Part shown: one piece after another, positions 1-9,456 of the stretch | Position numbering within the stretch: the first letter of the stretch is position 1 | Layout of the letters: every line of letters begins with the position of its first letter | NCBI RefSeq assembly: GCF_004359505.1 | Contig: NZ_SCWE01000002.1 | Span: 248,001-312,000 of the forward strand | Length of the DNA: 64,000 nucleotides | Direction: 5' to 3' | Origin: Macrococcus hajekii | GTDB taxonomy: Bacteria; Bacillota; Bacilli; Staphylococcales; Staphylococcaceae | Made by a program: the position numbers and the translations under genes | The notes under the pieces: generated by a model | Told to the model about the DNA's origin: nothing | Seen by the model: only the letters and a program-made list of their open reading frames with translations | Databases searched by the model: none

Positions 1-380
1 CTTCGTATAATAATCAGTAATCGCTGCTGCAGCTTCATCTCTTGTCTCGATATATGATTTTACTTCGCTATTTTCAACCATATAAGCGTCTACCTTTGTA
101 GCACCTTCAACCATGCCATTTATCTGAGGAATAATAGGCACTTCAAACCAGTTAATCAGAATAGACTCTGTACTATCAAAACTATAGCGTGTAAGTGGAT
201 AACGACTACTTTCAAAGTTAACTTCAGTATAACCACTTAATTGTTCGCCTTCCAGATAATAAGTATCATCTTCAACTGTCACTGGTAATGACTTCAACCA
301 ATTCTTAATTTGTTCTTCATTTTCAAATAAACCAACATCTACAATCAGTTCACTCTGCAAAAATTGTAATAGTAACATGA
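1..380 (-). CDS. Hypothetical protein, C-terminus outside window
   Basis: Open frame that runs off the left edge of the window; about 126 residues are visible, starting MLLLQFLQSEL. An AGGAGG ribosome binding site lies seven bases before the ATG, which makes the start convincing. The visible part is acidic, has no membrane segment or signal peptide, and contains a stretch of charged and aromatic residues without a motif I recognise. It is transcribed in the same direction as ahpCF but is separated from ahpF by a strong bidirectional hairpin (462-496), so it probably has its own promoter. I do not recognise the family. Confidence 0.75.
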
Positions 381-461
381 AGTATCCTCCTAATAATGTT
401 CAAATATTATTTTCACGCTTATTATACGTAGAAAAGACAAGAATTGCACATCATGACAAAT

Positions 462-496
462 AAAAGTCTCTATTCCCTCGGAAATAGAGACTTTTT
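462..496 (-). terminator. Terminator after ahpF
   Basis: Inverted repeat with arms AAAAGTCTCTATT and AATAGAGACTTTT around a short loop, followed on the minus strand by T-rich sequence. It lies immediately after the ahpF stop codon and ends the ahpCF transcript; by symmetry it may work in both directions. Confidence 0.85.
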
Positions 497-497
497 A

Positions 498-2021
498 TTA
501 ATGACGAATTAAGTAGTCAAATGCACTAAGCGCCGCTGTTGCACCTGAACCCATTGAGATGATGATTTGTTTGAATGTCTGATCTGTACAGTCACCTGCT
601 GCAAAGATGCCTGGTACATTAGTTGCACCGTTACGGTCTACGATAATTTCGCCGCGTTCATTACGTGCGACTTTATCTCCCACAAACTCAGTATTTGGTA
701 CTAAACCAATCTGTACAAATACGCCTTCTAAATCAATTGATTTTTCTTCGCCTGTGTGACGCTCTGTATATGTCAGTTTATTTAATTTATCTGTACCTGT
801 TAACTCTTTAGTTGCTGCTTGTGTAATGATTTCTGAGTTAGGCAGTGATGCAAGACGTTCCTGCAGTACTGCATCGGCTCTTAATGACTCACCGAATTCA
901 AGCAATGTGACATGCTCAGTGATACCCGCTAAATCAATTGCTGCTTCGACACCTGAGTTACCGCCGCCGACTACAGCGACACGTTTACCTTCAAAGAGAG
1001 GACCGTCACAGTGTGGACAGTATGCGACACCTTTATTTTTATACTCTTCTTCACCAGGTACATTCATATTACGCCATTTAGCACCTGTACCGATAATTAA
1101 TGTTTTAGATGTCAGTTTTGCACCATTTTCCAGTTCAACTTCAACGATATCATTGACTTTGTTGACATCAGATACACGGACTGCTGTCATAACGTCAATC
1201 TCGTAGTCACGGATATGTTCAGCAAGATTTTGAGATAGTGCAGGTCCTGTTGTTTCCTTAATACCGATCAAGTTCTCAATTGCTGCTGTATCGTTCACCT
1301 GTCCGCCAATACGTTCAGCGACCATACCCGTACGTAAGCCTTTCCGCGCTGCATATATCGCTGCTGCTGCACTTGCAGGCCCACCACCGATAACAAGTAC
1401 TTCGAATTCTTCTTTGGCATTTAATTCTTCTGTATCAAGACCGCCGCCGACTTGCGCAACGATTTCATCGACTGTCATACGACCGCTGCCGAACTCTTCA
1501 CCATTCAGCATAATAGTTGGCACAGCCATAATATCCTTTGATTCTTCACGGAATACGGCACCATCTATCATTGTGTGCGTAATATTCGGATTAACCACTG
1601 ACATTAAGTTGAGTGCCTGCACAACATCAGGACATTTCGTACATGTCAGACTGATATAAGTCTCAAAATGTAAAGGTTGGTCAAGTTTACTAATTTGATC
1701 AAGTGTAGATTGTTCTTCTTTTGGCGCACGTCCACTCACCTGGAGAAGTGCAAGCACAAATGATGTGAACTCATGACCAAGAGGAACACCCGCAAACGTA
1801 ATTCTCGCCTCTTCCTCAGGACGTGATAATGTAAAACTTGGTGTACGTTTTAATGAAGCTTCTTTTAAAATGATGTGAGATGACATTTCTTCTACTTCAT
1901 TTAATAATTCCATCATATCTTTTGAAGCTTTATCATCGTCTGTACTTGCAGTGATAACGACATCACCTTCTAACAGTTGTAAGTACTGACCTAATTGCTT
2001 TTTTAAAGTATCATTCAACAT
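498..2021 (-). CDS. ahpF: Alkyl hydroperoxide reductase subunit F
   Basis: Flavoprotein disulfide reductase that passes electrons from NADH to AhpC for peroxide reduction in the cytoplasm. The start is placed at MLNDTLKKQ because GGAGG lies just upstream; an in-frame extension of 18 codons has no ribosome binding site. The resulting 507 residues equal the S. aureus AhpF length. An N-terminal tandem thioredoxin-fold domain carries the CTKC redox pair (about residues 128-131), followed by FAD-binding GGGPASAAAA (about 214), the TrxR-type active site CPHCDGP (about 335) and NADH-binding GGGNSGVEAA. It is the second gene of the ahpCF operon, separated from ahpC by an intercistronic hairpin. Confidence 0.97.
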   Translation of the reverse strand: MLNDTLKKQLGQYLQLLEGDVVITASTDDDKASKDMMELLNEVEEMSSHIILKEASLKRTPSFTLSRPEEEARITFAGVPLGHEFTSFVLALLQVSGRAPKEEQSTLDQISKLDQPLHFETYISLTCTKCPDVVQALNLMSVVNPNITHTMIDGAVFREESKDIMAVPTIMLNGEEFGSGRMTVDEIVAQVGGGLDTEELNAKEEFEVLVIGGGPASAAAAIYAARKGLRTGMVAERIGGQVNDTAAIENLIGIKETTGPALSQNLAEHIRDYEIDVMTAVRVSDVNKVNDIVEVELENGAKLTSKTLIIGTGAKWRNMNVPGEEEYKNKGVAYCPHCDGPLFEGKRVAVVGGGNSGVEAAIDLAGITEHVTLLEFGESLRADAVLQERLASLPNSEIITQAATKELTGTDKLNKLTYTERHTGEEKSIDLEGVFVQIGLVPNTEFVGDKVARNERGEIIVDRNGATNVPGIFAAGDCTDQTFKQIIISMGSGATAALSAFDYLIRH

Positions 2022-2043
2022 AATTTCTTCCTCCTTCATTGAG

Positions 2044-2075
2044 ATGCCACAACGCTTTAAACAACGCTGTGGCAT
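2044..2075 (-). other. Intercistronic hairpin between ahpC and ahpF
   Basis: Arms ATGCCACAACG (2044-2054) and CGCTGTGGCAT (2065-2075) form an 11-bp stem with one G-U wobble in the minus-strand RNA. On that strand no T-run follows, so it is not a canonical terminator. It more likely stabilises the upstream ahpC message or attenuates ahpF. It sits 22 bases upstream of the ahpF start codon. Confidence 0.7.
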
Positions 2076-2104
2076 TTTGTAACTATTTATTTAGCACTTG
2101 TAAA

Positions 2105-2674
2105 TTAGATTTTACCTACTAAGTCTAAACCAGGTGTTAATGTTTCTGATCCTTCTTTCCATTTTGCAGGACATACTTCACCATCATGTGAACGTACATA
2201 TTGAGCCGCTTTCACTTTATCAACAAGTACACTTGCTTCACGACCGATACCATCGTTATTGATTTCCATTGTTTGAACAACACCATCTGGATCAATTAAG
2301 AATGTCGCACGTTGTGCAAGACCTTCTGATTCTTCTAATACATCGAAGTTACGTGCGATTGTGTGAGATGGGTCACCAATCATTGTATATTGAATTTTAG
2401 AGATTGCATCTGAGTGATCATGCCATGCTTTATGAGTGAAATGAGTATCACATGAAACAGAATAAACGTTAACGCCTAAGCCTTGTAAAGTTTCATATTG
2501 ATCTTGTAAATCTTCTAATTCAGTTGGACATACGAATGTAAAGTCAGCTGGGTAGAAGCAGAGAATGCTCCAATCACCTTTCATTGATTCGTTAGATACT
2601 TCAATGAATTTGTCTTCTTTTGGATTATATGCATTTGCTGTGAATGGTAAGATTTCTTTATTGATTAATGACAT
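2105..2674 (-). CDS. ahpC: Alkyl hydroperoxide reductase subunit C (typical 2-Cys peroxiredoxin)
   Basis: Peroxiredoxin that reduces hydrogen peroxide, organic hydroperoxides and peroxynitrite; recycled by AhpF. The start at [11 protein letters not shown] gives 189 residues, the S. aureus length; the in-frame upstream extension would run through the PerR box and promoter. The peroxidatic cysteine is Cys49 in FVCPTE and the resolving cysteine is Cys168 in EVCPAKW. GGAGGG precedes the ATG. First gene of the ahpCF operon; a perfect PerR operator lies 38 bases upstream, so derepression by peroxide is expected. Confidence 0.98.
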   Translation of the reverse strand: MSLINKEILPFTANAYNPKEDKFIEVSNESMKGDWSILCFYPADFTFVCPTELEDLQDQYETLQGLGVNVYSVSCDTHFTHKAWHDHSDAISKIQYTMIGDPSHTIARNFDVLEESEGLAQRATFLIDPDGVVQTMEINNDGIGREASVLVDKVKAAQYVRSHDGEVCPAKWKEGSETLTPGLDLVGKI

Positions 2675-2711
2675 GAATAGTTCCCTCCAAGAGATAGTTA
2701 TTAGATTTAGA

Positions 2712-2726
2712 TTATAATTATTATAA
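2712..2726. promoter_or_regulatory. PerR operator of ahpC
   Basis: Perfect 7-1-7 palindrome TTATAATTATTATAA, identical to the published PerR consensus of Bacillus and Staphylococcus. It lies between the predicted -10 element and the ahpC ribosome binding site. Confidence 0.93.
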
Positions 2727-2741
2727 TCTGATACCCTCTTA

Positions 2742-2769
2742 TTGTTACATGTTTGATATTTGAAGTCAA
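2742..2769 (-). promoter_or_regulatory. Promoter of ahpCF
   Basis: On the minus strand -35 TTGACT (2764-2769), a 16-bp spacer, and -10 TAACAA (2742-2747) preceded by TG. The PerR box begins about 15 bases downstream, suitable for repression. Confidence 0.6.
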
Positions 2770-2912
2770 CCACAAAAGCTTGGCTCAAATGTGAAAGAAT
2801 TATTGTTATCTTCGTGATTAATATCACTTTTTCAAGCCCTATATGATTATCAATCAAATATCTATTTTCTCATTCGAATATTAATATACTCTTAAGTGTT
2901 ATAGTTTCAAAA

Positions 2913-2945
2913 GAAAAAAGTCAATCCAAATGGACAGACTTTTTA
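2913..2945 (-). terminator. Terminator of ykoEDC
   Basis: A-rich arm with AAGTC and GGAC pairing around ATTT, ending in a T6 tract on the minus strand; overlaps the last codons of the ykoC-like gene. Confidence 0.6.
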
Positions 2946-3734
2946 CCTTACATCATTAAGTGCTGTAACCGGCCAGTAATCAGCCATCAGAAACGCTGAA
3001 AAAACAAGTATTGCAATAACAGCTAAAAAGATAAGATCATAAAAGCTGAATGGTACATAGTAATAATACGTTCTCGGTCCTTCTTTAAAGCCTTTTTTCT
3101 CCATAGCAACTGCTAATCGATGTGCTTTTCGAATGTTCTGACTCATCAATGGAATTAATAAATGCTTGATGCGTTTAAATCCTCTATACTGACTGGAATC
3201 AATCATCTCATAGCGCATCTTGAGTGAATTTCTCAGCTGAAAAAATGATTCAATCATTAATGGCACCATTCGAATCGCCGCCATAAATGCATAAGCATAT
3301 TTAGGCTTCACTTTTAAATGTTGCATTAAACTGTAGAAGATCATGACTACTTGCGTTGTAAAGGCGATGGTCAGACCTAGAGCACTGACCATTATCGTCC
3401 GCAAAGAGAGATGCAGGCCGCGAAACAGACTTTCAGTGGTGATATGGATAATACCCCATTTGAAAAGTGTATGTATACCATCTCCATAAAAAATCATAAA
3501 GAGAGAGGAAGTCACACTGAATAGCGCAATAATCGAAAATAAGGTTAGAACTACTTTTATTTCTGTTCCTGAAAAAATCAGCATAAACAAAAACATCATG
3601 ATAGCCATATATAACATGACATCAAAACGATGAATGAAAATAACAAAGAAAAAGAGTAGTACACCTACAATCATCTTCGTCAGAATATTAACATGATCCA
3701 TAAATGTGGTACGCGTCTTCCATTTCTCATACAT
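2943..3734 (-). CDS. ykoC: ECF transporter transmembrane component (EcfT/CbiQ family)
   Basis: Membrane coupling subunit of an energy-coupling-factor importer, here for a thiamine precursor. At least five hydrophobic segments are visible, and the CbiQ-type coupling helix region with the EcfT signature lies around IRKAHRLAVAMEKKGF. The ATG at 3734 is preferred (AGGTG six bases upstream) over an in-frame GTG at 3743; it overlaps the ATPase stop codon by eight bases, indicating translational coupling. Last gene of a three-gene operon behind a TPP riboswitch. Length (263 residues) fits B. subtilis YkoC. Confidence 0.85.
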   Translation of the reverse strand: MYEKWKTRTTFMDHVNILTKMIVGVLLFFFVIFIHRFDVMLYMAIMMFLFMLIFSGTEIKVVLTLFSIIALFSVTSSLFMIFYGDGIHTLFKWGIIHITTESLFRGLHLSLRTIMVSALGLTIAFTTQVVMIFYSLMQHLKVKPKYAYAFMAAIRMVPLMIESFFQLRNSLKMRYEMIDSSQYRGFKRIKHLLIPLMSQNIRKAHRLAVAMEKKGFKEGPRTYYYYVPFSFYDLIFLAVIAILVFSAFLMADYWPVTALNDVR

Positions 3735-5139
3735 GATGAACACCTACTTCTGTCAGACGTCCTGATTCAACATGAAGTCTTCTTGATGGATAACGTTCGA
3801 CGATATGCGAATCATGGGTCACCATCACCAGGGTCTGCCCCTGTCTGACACGTGCTTTGAATAGTTCGAGCAGCTGAAATGTATTCTGACTATCAAGTCC
3901 AAAAGTAGGCTCATCAAGTAAAATCATATCAGCCGGTGAACTAAGGGCAGTCGCTACACTTAAACGCCGCTTCTGTCCCATCGACAGCTCAAATGGATGT
4001 TGTTTGGACACATGTCTGAGCTGGAGCAATTGTAGCATATGCTCCGTCTTTTCTATTGCTGTCGTTTTATCCTGATGAAAGTAGTTGATGTATATTTCAT
4101 CATACACGCTGTTCTGTATAAATTGTAATTCTGGATTTTGATAGACCAGATAAAAGTATCGTGCCGCATCTTTCACTTTTCTTAACTTCTGATCGTTATA
4201 AGTCATGGTCCCTTTATAAGGCACCATCTGAAGCATTGATTCCAGCAGTGTCGTTTTTCCTGTACCATTGTTACCCGTAACCACTATCCATTCACCTAAC
4301 CCTACTTCAAGACAGCCCACTTCATAAAGTTTACGGTTCCCTCGTATAACGGCGCCTTGTTCACACTTAAATAATGGCGATGATTGTGACGTATATTGCA
4401 ACGGTTCTGGTGCATGCTGCCAAGCTCTTGGATGCCAAACACCGTATTCACTAAGAAGATTTTCATAATGCTCCAATATATAGACCGGATTACCCTGCTG
4501 AATAATCTCTCCTCGCTCATTCATTACAATGACGCGATCAACATGTTGCCAGATATGCTCTACTTTATGTTCAACAATAACAACTGTCTGATCATGCCAG
4601 AGCTGAATCAGAAGTTCCCACAGATGCTCGGTCGCTTCGGTATCCAGCATAGCTGAAGGTTCATCGAGAAAGAGAGTATGAGCATTTTGTAGTAGTGTCC
4701 CCGCTATGGCAAGTTTCTGTTTCATGCCCCCACTTAACTGATTAATAGTCTGATCTTCGTCAATTTCAAGTCCAACCAATCGGAGGACCCGCTCAATTTG
4801 TGGTTTCATTTCATTTCGTGGGACTTGCTGATTCTCCAGGATAAAAGCCAGTTCTTCATAAACTTTCGGCATACAGAACTGACTATCAGGATCTTGAAAG
4901 ATTACTGCAGCATCAGTATCTATCTGTAACTCATCATACTTCATCGGTAATTCAATCAAATCAGGTACGATGCCTGCTAAAACATTCAATAATGTACTTT
5001 TCCCACAGCCTGAAGGTCCAAGTAGCAGTACTTTTTCTTTATCTTTTATTTCGATATCCAGTTGATCAAAAATTTTATTCTGACCTCCTGGATATTTAAG
5101 TCGCAAGTTTGTAACTCGAATTGAATCAGAGTGCATCAT
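3727..5139 (-). CDS. ykoD: ECF transporter ATPase with two fused ABC domains
   Basis: Cytoplasmic motor of the ECF importer; 470 residues containing both nucleotide-binding domains in one chain, as in B. subtilis YkoD. Domain 1 has Walker A GPSGCGKST (about residue 42), signature LSGGMKQKL and Walker B LFLDEPSAMLD. Domain 2 has Walker A GNNGTGKTT (about 290), signature LSMGQKRRLS and Walker B ILLDEPTFGLD, and an H-loop MVTHDS. The start overlaps the end of the S component by 14 bases and has AGGA upstream. Neighbours and riboswitch point to a hydroxymethylpyrimidine or thiamine substrate. Confidence 0.9.
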   Translation of the reverse strand: MMHSDSIRVTNLRLKYPGGQNKIFDQLDIEIKDKEKVLLLGPSGCGKSTLLNVLAGIVPDLIELPMKYDELQIDTDAAVIFQDPDSQFCMPKVYEELAFILENQQVPRNEMKPQIERVLRLVGLEIDEDQTINQLSGGMKQKLAIAGTLLQNAHTLFLDEPSAMLDTEATEHLWELLIQLWHDQTVVIVEHKVEHIWQHVDRVIVMNERGEIIQQGNPVYILEHYENLLSEYGVWHPRAWQHAPEPLQYTSQSSPLFKCEQGAVIRGNRKLYEVGCLEVGLGEWIVVTGNNGTGKTTLLESMLQMVPYKGTMTYNDQKLRKVKDAARYFYLVYQNPELQFIQNSVYDEIYINYFHQDKTTAIEKTEHMLQLLQLRHVSKQHPFELSMGQKRRLSVATALSSPADMILLDEPTFGLDSQNTFQLLELFKARVRQGQTLVMVTHDSHIVERYPSRRLHVESGRLTEVGVHHV

Positions 5140-5701
5140 AATCTTCCTGCGAAGCTGAACGGAATAGTTTAGTCACACCCGTCTTATCCAGTGCTTTAAC
5201 GAGGATGTATGGTAGAATGCCTGCCAGTACAGCTCCACTGATGACACGGAATAAAATAAAAATGATTAAATTCCACGTGGCCACTTCTTTCATGTAACCA
5301 TAGTAATAATCAATAGGTAAACTGATCAAAGCAGCTGCGACACCTGCCAGCATACAGACCATTACACTACGAGATTTGTATCTGAATGCCATAAATACAA
5401 GTTCGCATGCTAAACCTTGAAGTAATGCGTAAATTAAAGTAGGGATGTCAAATTTACCCATGACAATCGTTTCACCTGCACCAGCAGCAAACTCAGCAAG
5501 TAAGGCAACACCAAACTTAGGTACAATCAGATAAGCAACGACTGCTGCTGCAAACCACATGCCGTAAGCCAATTGATCGAAATGTAGGCCTAGTGGTTTT
5601 ACTACTTCATATGGTAACCACCATAAGTTGTAGATAAACCCAAAAATCACCGAAACTAAAACTGTCACTAAAATATCTGATAACGTTAAACCTTTTCTCA
5701 T
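5126..5701 (-). CDS. ykoE: ECF transporter substrate-binding S component, YkoE family (thiamine precursor)
   Basis: Integral membrane substrate-capture subunit of 191 residues with about six hydrophobic segments, resembling YkoE, which is assigned to uptake of the thiamine pyrimidine moiety HMP. The start MRKGLTLSD is chosen because GGAGG lies seven bases upstream; a nine-codon extension is possible but has no site. First gene of the operon, directly downstream of a TPP riboswitch and its terminator, so it is made when thiamine pyrophosphate is low. Substrate is inferred from family and riboswitch. Confidence 0.88.
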   Translation of the reverse strand: MRKGLTLSDILVTVLVSVIFGFIYNLWWLPYEVVKPLGLHFDQLAYGMWFAAAVVAYLIVPKFGVALLAEFAAGAGETIVMGKFDIPTLIYALLQGLACELVFMAFRYKSRSVMVCMLAGVAAALISLPIDYYYGYMKEVATWNLIIFILFRVISGAVLAGILPYILVKALDKTGVTKLFRSASQEDYDAL

Positions 5702-5717
5702 TTCTATTTCCTCCTTA

Positions 5718-5754
5718 ACAAAAAACACGCAACCATCACGAGATGATTGCGCGT
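5718..5754 (-). terminator. Riboswitch-linked terminator before ykoE
   Basis: On the minus strand arms GCGCAATCATC and GATGGTTGCGT, loop TCGT, then a T-run. It lies between the TPP aptamer and the ykoE ribosome binding site, the position expected for the expression platform. Confidence 0.85.
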
Positions 5755-5785
5755 CAAAAAAGACATAGAAAGTCTGTTATCTATA

Positions 5786-5870
5786 CACTTTCCTCCGCTA
5801 GCATCAACTAGATCAGGTTCAAAGGGTTCGAGTCAACTCGTCTCAGTTATATAAAACACCCCTAGTGTTT
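5786..5870 (-). ncRNA. TPP riboswitch aptamer (THI element)
   Basis: On the minus strand the conserved THI-box pieces occur in order: ACACTAGGGGTG, then ACTGAGA, then GAACCTGAT, then GCGGAGGAAAGTG. It precedes a thiamine-precursor ECF operon and is followed by an intrinsic terminator, so TPP should cause premature termination. Confidence 0.95.
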
Positions 5871-5972
5871 CTTTTATTTATTTGTACTTAAACTCTATAC
5901 TTGAAAGAATAAGATGTCAACTCTATTTCTCAGGAAATTAAAAAAACGATGCCTCAGCATCGCTTTTAATAA

Positions 5973-7370
5973 TTAATCGTGGTAAACCGTTCTTTCTCTT
6001 TTACCTCTAGCTTTATCCTTTTTATCATAACCTAGCATAAAGTACATTGCCGTTACAATAGCGAGGAATACAAATCCAATGATAACCGAAATACGTGTAT
6101 CTGGATTAATTAACATGAAAACCAGAACTAGAACAAGGAAACCGATTGTCAACCAGTTAGTCACTGGTGCTCCAGGCATTTTGAAGGGATGTGTTGCTAT
6201 AAGTTCAGGTGATTTTTTTCTGAACTGCATATGACTGATTAGAATCATGAACCAAGGTACCATACCCGGTAAGATAGACGCACTGTATACATATACGAAA
6301 ATCTTATCTGCACCCGGTAATGCTACATTTAAAACAACCCCTAGGAAAATACCTACTGAAATAGCAAGTACTGCGTAGAATGGAACGCCTGTTTTCATTA
6401 CTTTAGCGAAAATACGAGGCATTTTCCCTTCATTCGCTAATGTGAAGACCATACGACTTGAACTGAAGATACCTGCGTTACAACCAGACATTGCTGCTGT
6501 TACAACTACAAAGTTAATCAGTCCTGCTGCTGCAGTAATACCAATCTTCGCAAATGTTGCTACGAATGGACTACCAATTGTACCTAATTGATCCCATGGA
6601 TATACAGTAACGATTACAAATATAGCACCGATGTAGAAAATCAGAATACGCCATACAATACTGTTAACAGCTTTTCTGATATTTGTCTGAGGATCCTTTG
6701 TTTCACCTGCTGTGATACCGATTAATTCAACCCCTTGATAAGCACCGACTACAATCGAAAGTGCAAATAAGAAACCTGTCAAACCATTCGGGAAGAAACC
6801 ACCGTGTGCTGTTAAATTACCAAAACCAATCGGATTTCCACCATTACCGAAACCGAATAAAATAACACCAAAACCTGCGATAATCATTAAGATGATTGTT
6901 ACAACTTTAATCATCGCAAACCAGAATTCAAATTCACCAAATGCTTTAACAGATGCTAAGTTGGCTACAGCTAATGTAACAACAACGATTAAACCTGGTA
7001 TCCAAGTTGGTAGATCCGGCCACCAATACTGCATATACTGACCTACTGCGATAACTTCACTCATCCCAACGACTACCCACTGGAATATATTACTCCAGGC
7101 TGTAGCATAACCTGCTACCGGGTGAATGTAGTCACTTGCATATTCTGCAAATGATCCTGTTGTTGGATAAAGGTAAACCATTTCGCCCATCGCACGCATA
7201 ATAAAGAATAAGAAAATACCTGCTACTAAATATGCGAGGAGCGCTGACGGACCTGCCCATTTGATTACACTTGATGCACCCATAAATAAACCCACACCAA
7301 TAGTACCACCTAATGCAATCATCTGAACTTGACGAGAACTCAGTCCTCTGTGTAATTGATTGTCTTCCAT
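5973..7370 (-). CDS. Amino acid permease, APC superfamily
   Basis: Secondary transporter of 465 residues with twelve hydrophobic segments. The N-terminal signature (LHRGLSSRQVQMIALGG, then TIGVGLFMGA) is that of the bacterial amino-acid transporter (AAT) subfamily that includes GabP, AnsP, CycA and the proline permease YtnA. The exact substrate cannot be read from sequence; a proline or other neutral amino acid permease is the nearest guess. AAGGAG precedes the ATG. Single-gene unit with a possible degenerate cre site about 90 bases upstream. Starts and ends are well defined. Confidence 0.9.
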   Translation of the reverse strand: MEDNQLHRGLSSRQVQMIALGGTIGVGLFMGASSVIKWAGPSALLAYLVAGIFLFFIMRAMGEMVYLYPTTGSFAEYASDYIHPVAGYATAWSNIFQWVVVGMSEVIAVGQYMQYWWPDLPTWIPGLIVVVTLAVANLASVKAFGEFEFWFAMIKVVTIILMIIAGFGVILFGFGNGGNPIGFGNLTAHGGFFPNGLTGFLFALSIVVGAYQGVELIGITAGETKDPQTNIRKAVNSIVWRILIFYIGAIFVIVTVYPWDQLGTIGSPFVATFAKIGITAAAGLINFVVVTAAMSGCNAGIFSSSRMVFTLANEGKMPRIFAKVMKTGVPFYAVLAISVGIFLGVVLNVALPGADKIFVYVYSASILPGMVPWFMILISHMQFRKKSPELIATHPFKMPGAPVTNWLTIGFLVLVLVFMLINPDTRISVIIGFVFLAIVTAMYFMLGYDKKDKARGKRERTVYHD

Positions 7371-7458
7371 CTTTTTTCTCCTTTTTTTAAATATGTCTAA
7401 ACATATATTTAATATATACTGTTATTATACAGTTTTTTTTGATTAAGTAAATCATAAA

Positions 7459-7475
7459 TTGAAAGCGTTTAAGCA
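7459..7475. promoter_or_regulatory. Possible degenerate cre (CcpA) site
   Basis: GAAAGCGTTTAA core matches the cre consensus except at one end. It lies in the 270-base gap upstream of the amino acid permease; the rest of that gap is AT-rich, apart from a terminator at 7605-7631. Confidence 0.35.
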
Positions 7476-7604
7476 TTAAAGTATTAAATAATAAAATTAC
7501 TCTATAATAGAACATTTTAACCCTATTCAGGCTATTTATATGCTATTAGAATAGTTATTTTCTTGTTTCTTCCTGCTATATAACACACTTATAGATTATA
7601 ATAT

Positions 7605-7631
7605 AAAAAAGAGCACCCTTCAGTGCTCTTT
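7605..7631 (-). terminator. Terminator of the ABC exporter gene
   Basis: Arms GAGCAC and GTGCTC extended by A/T pairs, followed on the minus strand by a T6 tract, directly after the ABC exporter stop codon. Confidence 0.85.
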
Positions 7632-7639
7632 CACTATTA

Positions 7640-9379
7640 TTAGCGCACAACTTGTTCCTGTACATATTGTGAATATAAAGCATGGGTTTTAAGCAAGGTC
7701 TGATGATTGCCTGACCCAGTAACCTGTCCTTTGTCAATAAAGTAAATACAATCAGCATCTACAATGGTCGATAGACGGTGAGCAATCACTAAAGTTGTCC
7801 GTTCCTTCATCAGTTGATTTAATGCGCGTTGTACTTGTTCTTCTGACTGAGAATCAAGACTCGCAGTTGCTTCATCAAGCATCAATATTTTCGGGTTGCG
7901 CAAGAACGCTCGTGCTATCGCAATGCGCTGCTTCTGTCCTCCTGATAATTTAACGCCTCTCTCACCAATCTCAGTTTCAAGCTGCTCAGGAAATGCTTTG
8001 ACGAACTGTTCAGCATAGGCAAGTGATAAACCTTGCCAAAGTTCTTCATCAGATAACTCATACGTCAATCCGTATTGCAGATTTTCTCGAATTGTTCCCG
8101 CAAATACAGCACTGTCCTGTGAGACAAAACCAATTTGCTGACGCCAGTTTGATAAATCTATATCACTGATAGATGTATTTCCAATTTTAATATGGCCGGA
8201 ATTAGGTTCATAAAATCGTTCGAGCAAGGCAAAAACAGTTGATTTACCACCACCACTCGGTCCTACAAATGCAATCACTGAATTCTGCTGTGCCTCAAAT
8301 GAGATATTTTTCAGGATAGGACGATTCTCAACATAATGGAAACTCACATTCTCCATTTTAATAGGCTGACCTGTGACGTCTATAGTCTGACTAAGTGCAG
8401 CCGCTTCAACCGGTAATTCAAGCAACTGAACAATCCGTTCCGTCGCACCCATCGCTTTTTGTAATTGTGAGAAGAAAGTAGCAAAGCTTCCTACAGGCAT
8501 CATGATGTTGAATAAATAAAGTAGAAAAGCAACAAACTGACCACTTGTCAGCGTGCCTGACTGTACACGTACTGCTCCATAACCAAGAACTACGACAAAC
8601 AGTCCGAGCATTGCAGTCATCATGATAGGCTGCAATACAGCTTCTACTTTGGCATCTTTAATGCCTAATTTGAAGATTTTTTCAATCAATCTACGTCCCG
8701 ATACTTTTTCATGCGCCTCTCCATTACTAGATTTAATCAGTCTGATCTCAGATAATTTTTCACTGGCATCTGCATTGAAATTTGCTGTCGCTGTCTGCAA
8801 TTCCCGGCCGATTTTAGACATCATTCGTCCGATAGGTATCATGATCAACGCAATAACCGGGACAGCAAGGAACATAAGAGATGCCATCTTCCAGTCCATC
8901 ACAAACAGAATGATGAGTGAACCTATCAGCTGTATGCCGCCGGTAATGAAATTCGGAAAGTGTGATGTCATCAATTCTTTAATCACGGTCGTATCATTGA
9001 CCAGTCTCGAACTGGTTTCTCCTGATTTATGGTTGTCATAATAAGTGATCGGGAGTGCCAAGAGATGATCCCAGAGCTTTTCACGAAGGGATCTGATGGT
9101 GCTTTCTCCGACAAAACGGAGCAAATAACTGCCTACTGCACCAAATACGAGCTGTGCTATAAAGGCAAAGGCCAAAATAAACAACATACGCTTGTTAAGG
9201 CTCATCAGTTGACTCGAATCCACTAAATTTTTGGTTAGTTGCGGCACTATCAGACTTGCGCCACTAGTCATGAGGCTGAGCAGCATTCCAAGGGCAAAAA
9301 TCGCTTTCTTAGGATTGACGCTATTCACCAGCGCCATAAAATCCTTTACTTTAAAATTACTTTTTTCTTGTTCTGTCAT
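7640..9379 (-). CDS. ABC exporter, fused membrane and ATPase domains (BmrA/LmrA type)
   Basis: Half-transporter of 579 residues: six transmembrane helices in the first 310 residues, then an ATPase domain with Walker A VGPSGGGKST (about residue 368), signature LSGGQKQRIAIARA, Walker B ILMLDEATASLD and H-loop AHRLS. It would work as a homodimer exporting drugs or lipids; the Bacillus multidrug exporter BmrA (YvcC) is a close family member. AAGGAGA lies upstream of the ATG. Monocistronic between two terminators. Substrate not deducible. Confidence 0.92.
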   Translation of the reverse strand: MTEQEKSNFKVKDFMALVNSVNPKKAIFALGMLLSLMTSGASLIVPQLTKNLVDSSQLMSLNKRMLFILAFAFIAQLVFGAVGSYLLRFVGESTIRSLREKLWDHLLALPITYYDNHKSGETSSRLVNDTTVIKELMTSHFPNFITGGIQLIGSLIILFVMDWKMASLMFLAVPVIALIMIPIGRMMSKIGRELQTATANFNADASEKLSEIRLIKSSNGEAHEKVSGRRLIEKIFKLGIKDAKVEAVLQPIMMTAMLGLFVVVLGYGAVRVQSGTLTSGQFVAFLLYLFNIMMPVGSFATFFSQLQKAMGATERIVQLLELPVEAAALSQTIDVTGQPIKMENVSFHYVENRPILKNISFEAQQNSVIAFVGPSGGGKSTVFALLERFYEPNSGHIKIGNTSISDIDLSNWRQQIGFVSQDSAVFAGTIRENLQYGLTYELSDEELWQGLSLAYAEQFVKAFPEQLETEIGERGVKLSGGQKQRIAIARAFLRNPKILMLDEATASLDSQSEEQVQRALNQLMKERTTLVIAHRLSTIVDADCIYFIDKGQVTGSGNHQTLLKTHALYSQYVQEQVVR

Positions 9380-9456
9380 TTATTGCTCTCCTTATATAGT
9401 GAAGCACCTATCTTCATATTTTTTCCATTATGAATAGGTACCTAACTATTGTCAAT

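Noticed and set aside
826-1206. Plus-strand open frame opposite ahpF
   Set aside because: No ribosome binding site; lies entirely antisense to a well-conserved gene and has low-complexity serine/proline composition.
2044-2075. Hairpin after ahpC as a terminator
   Set aside because: No T-run in the direction of transcription; the operon continues into ahpF.
4396-4656. Plus-strand open frame opposite ykoD
   Set aside because: Antisense shadow of the ATPase gene without start signals.
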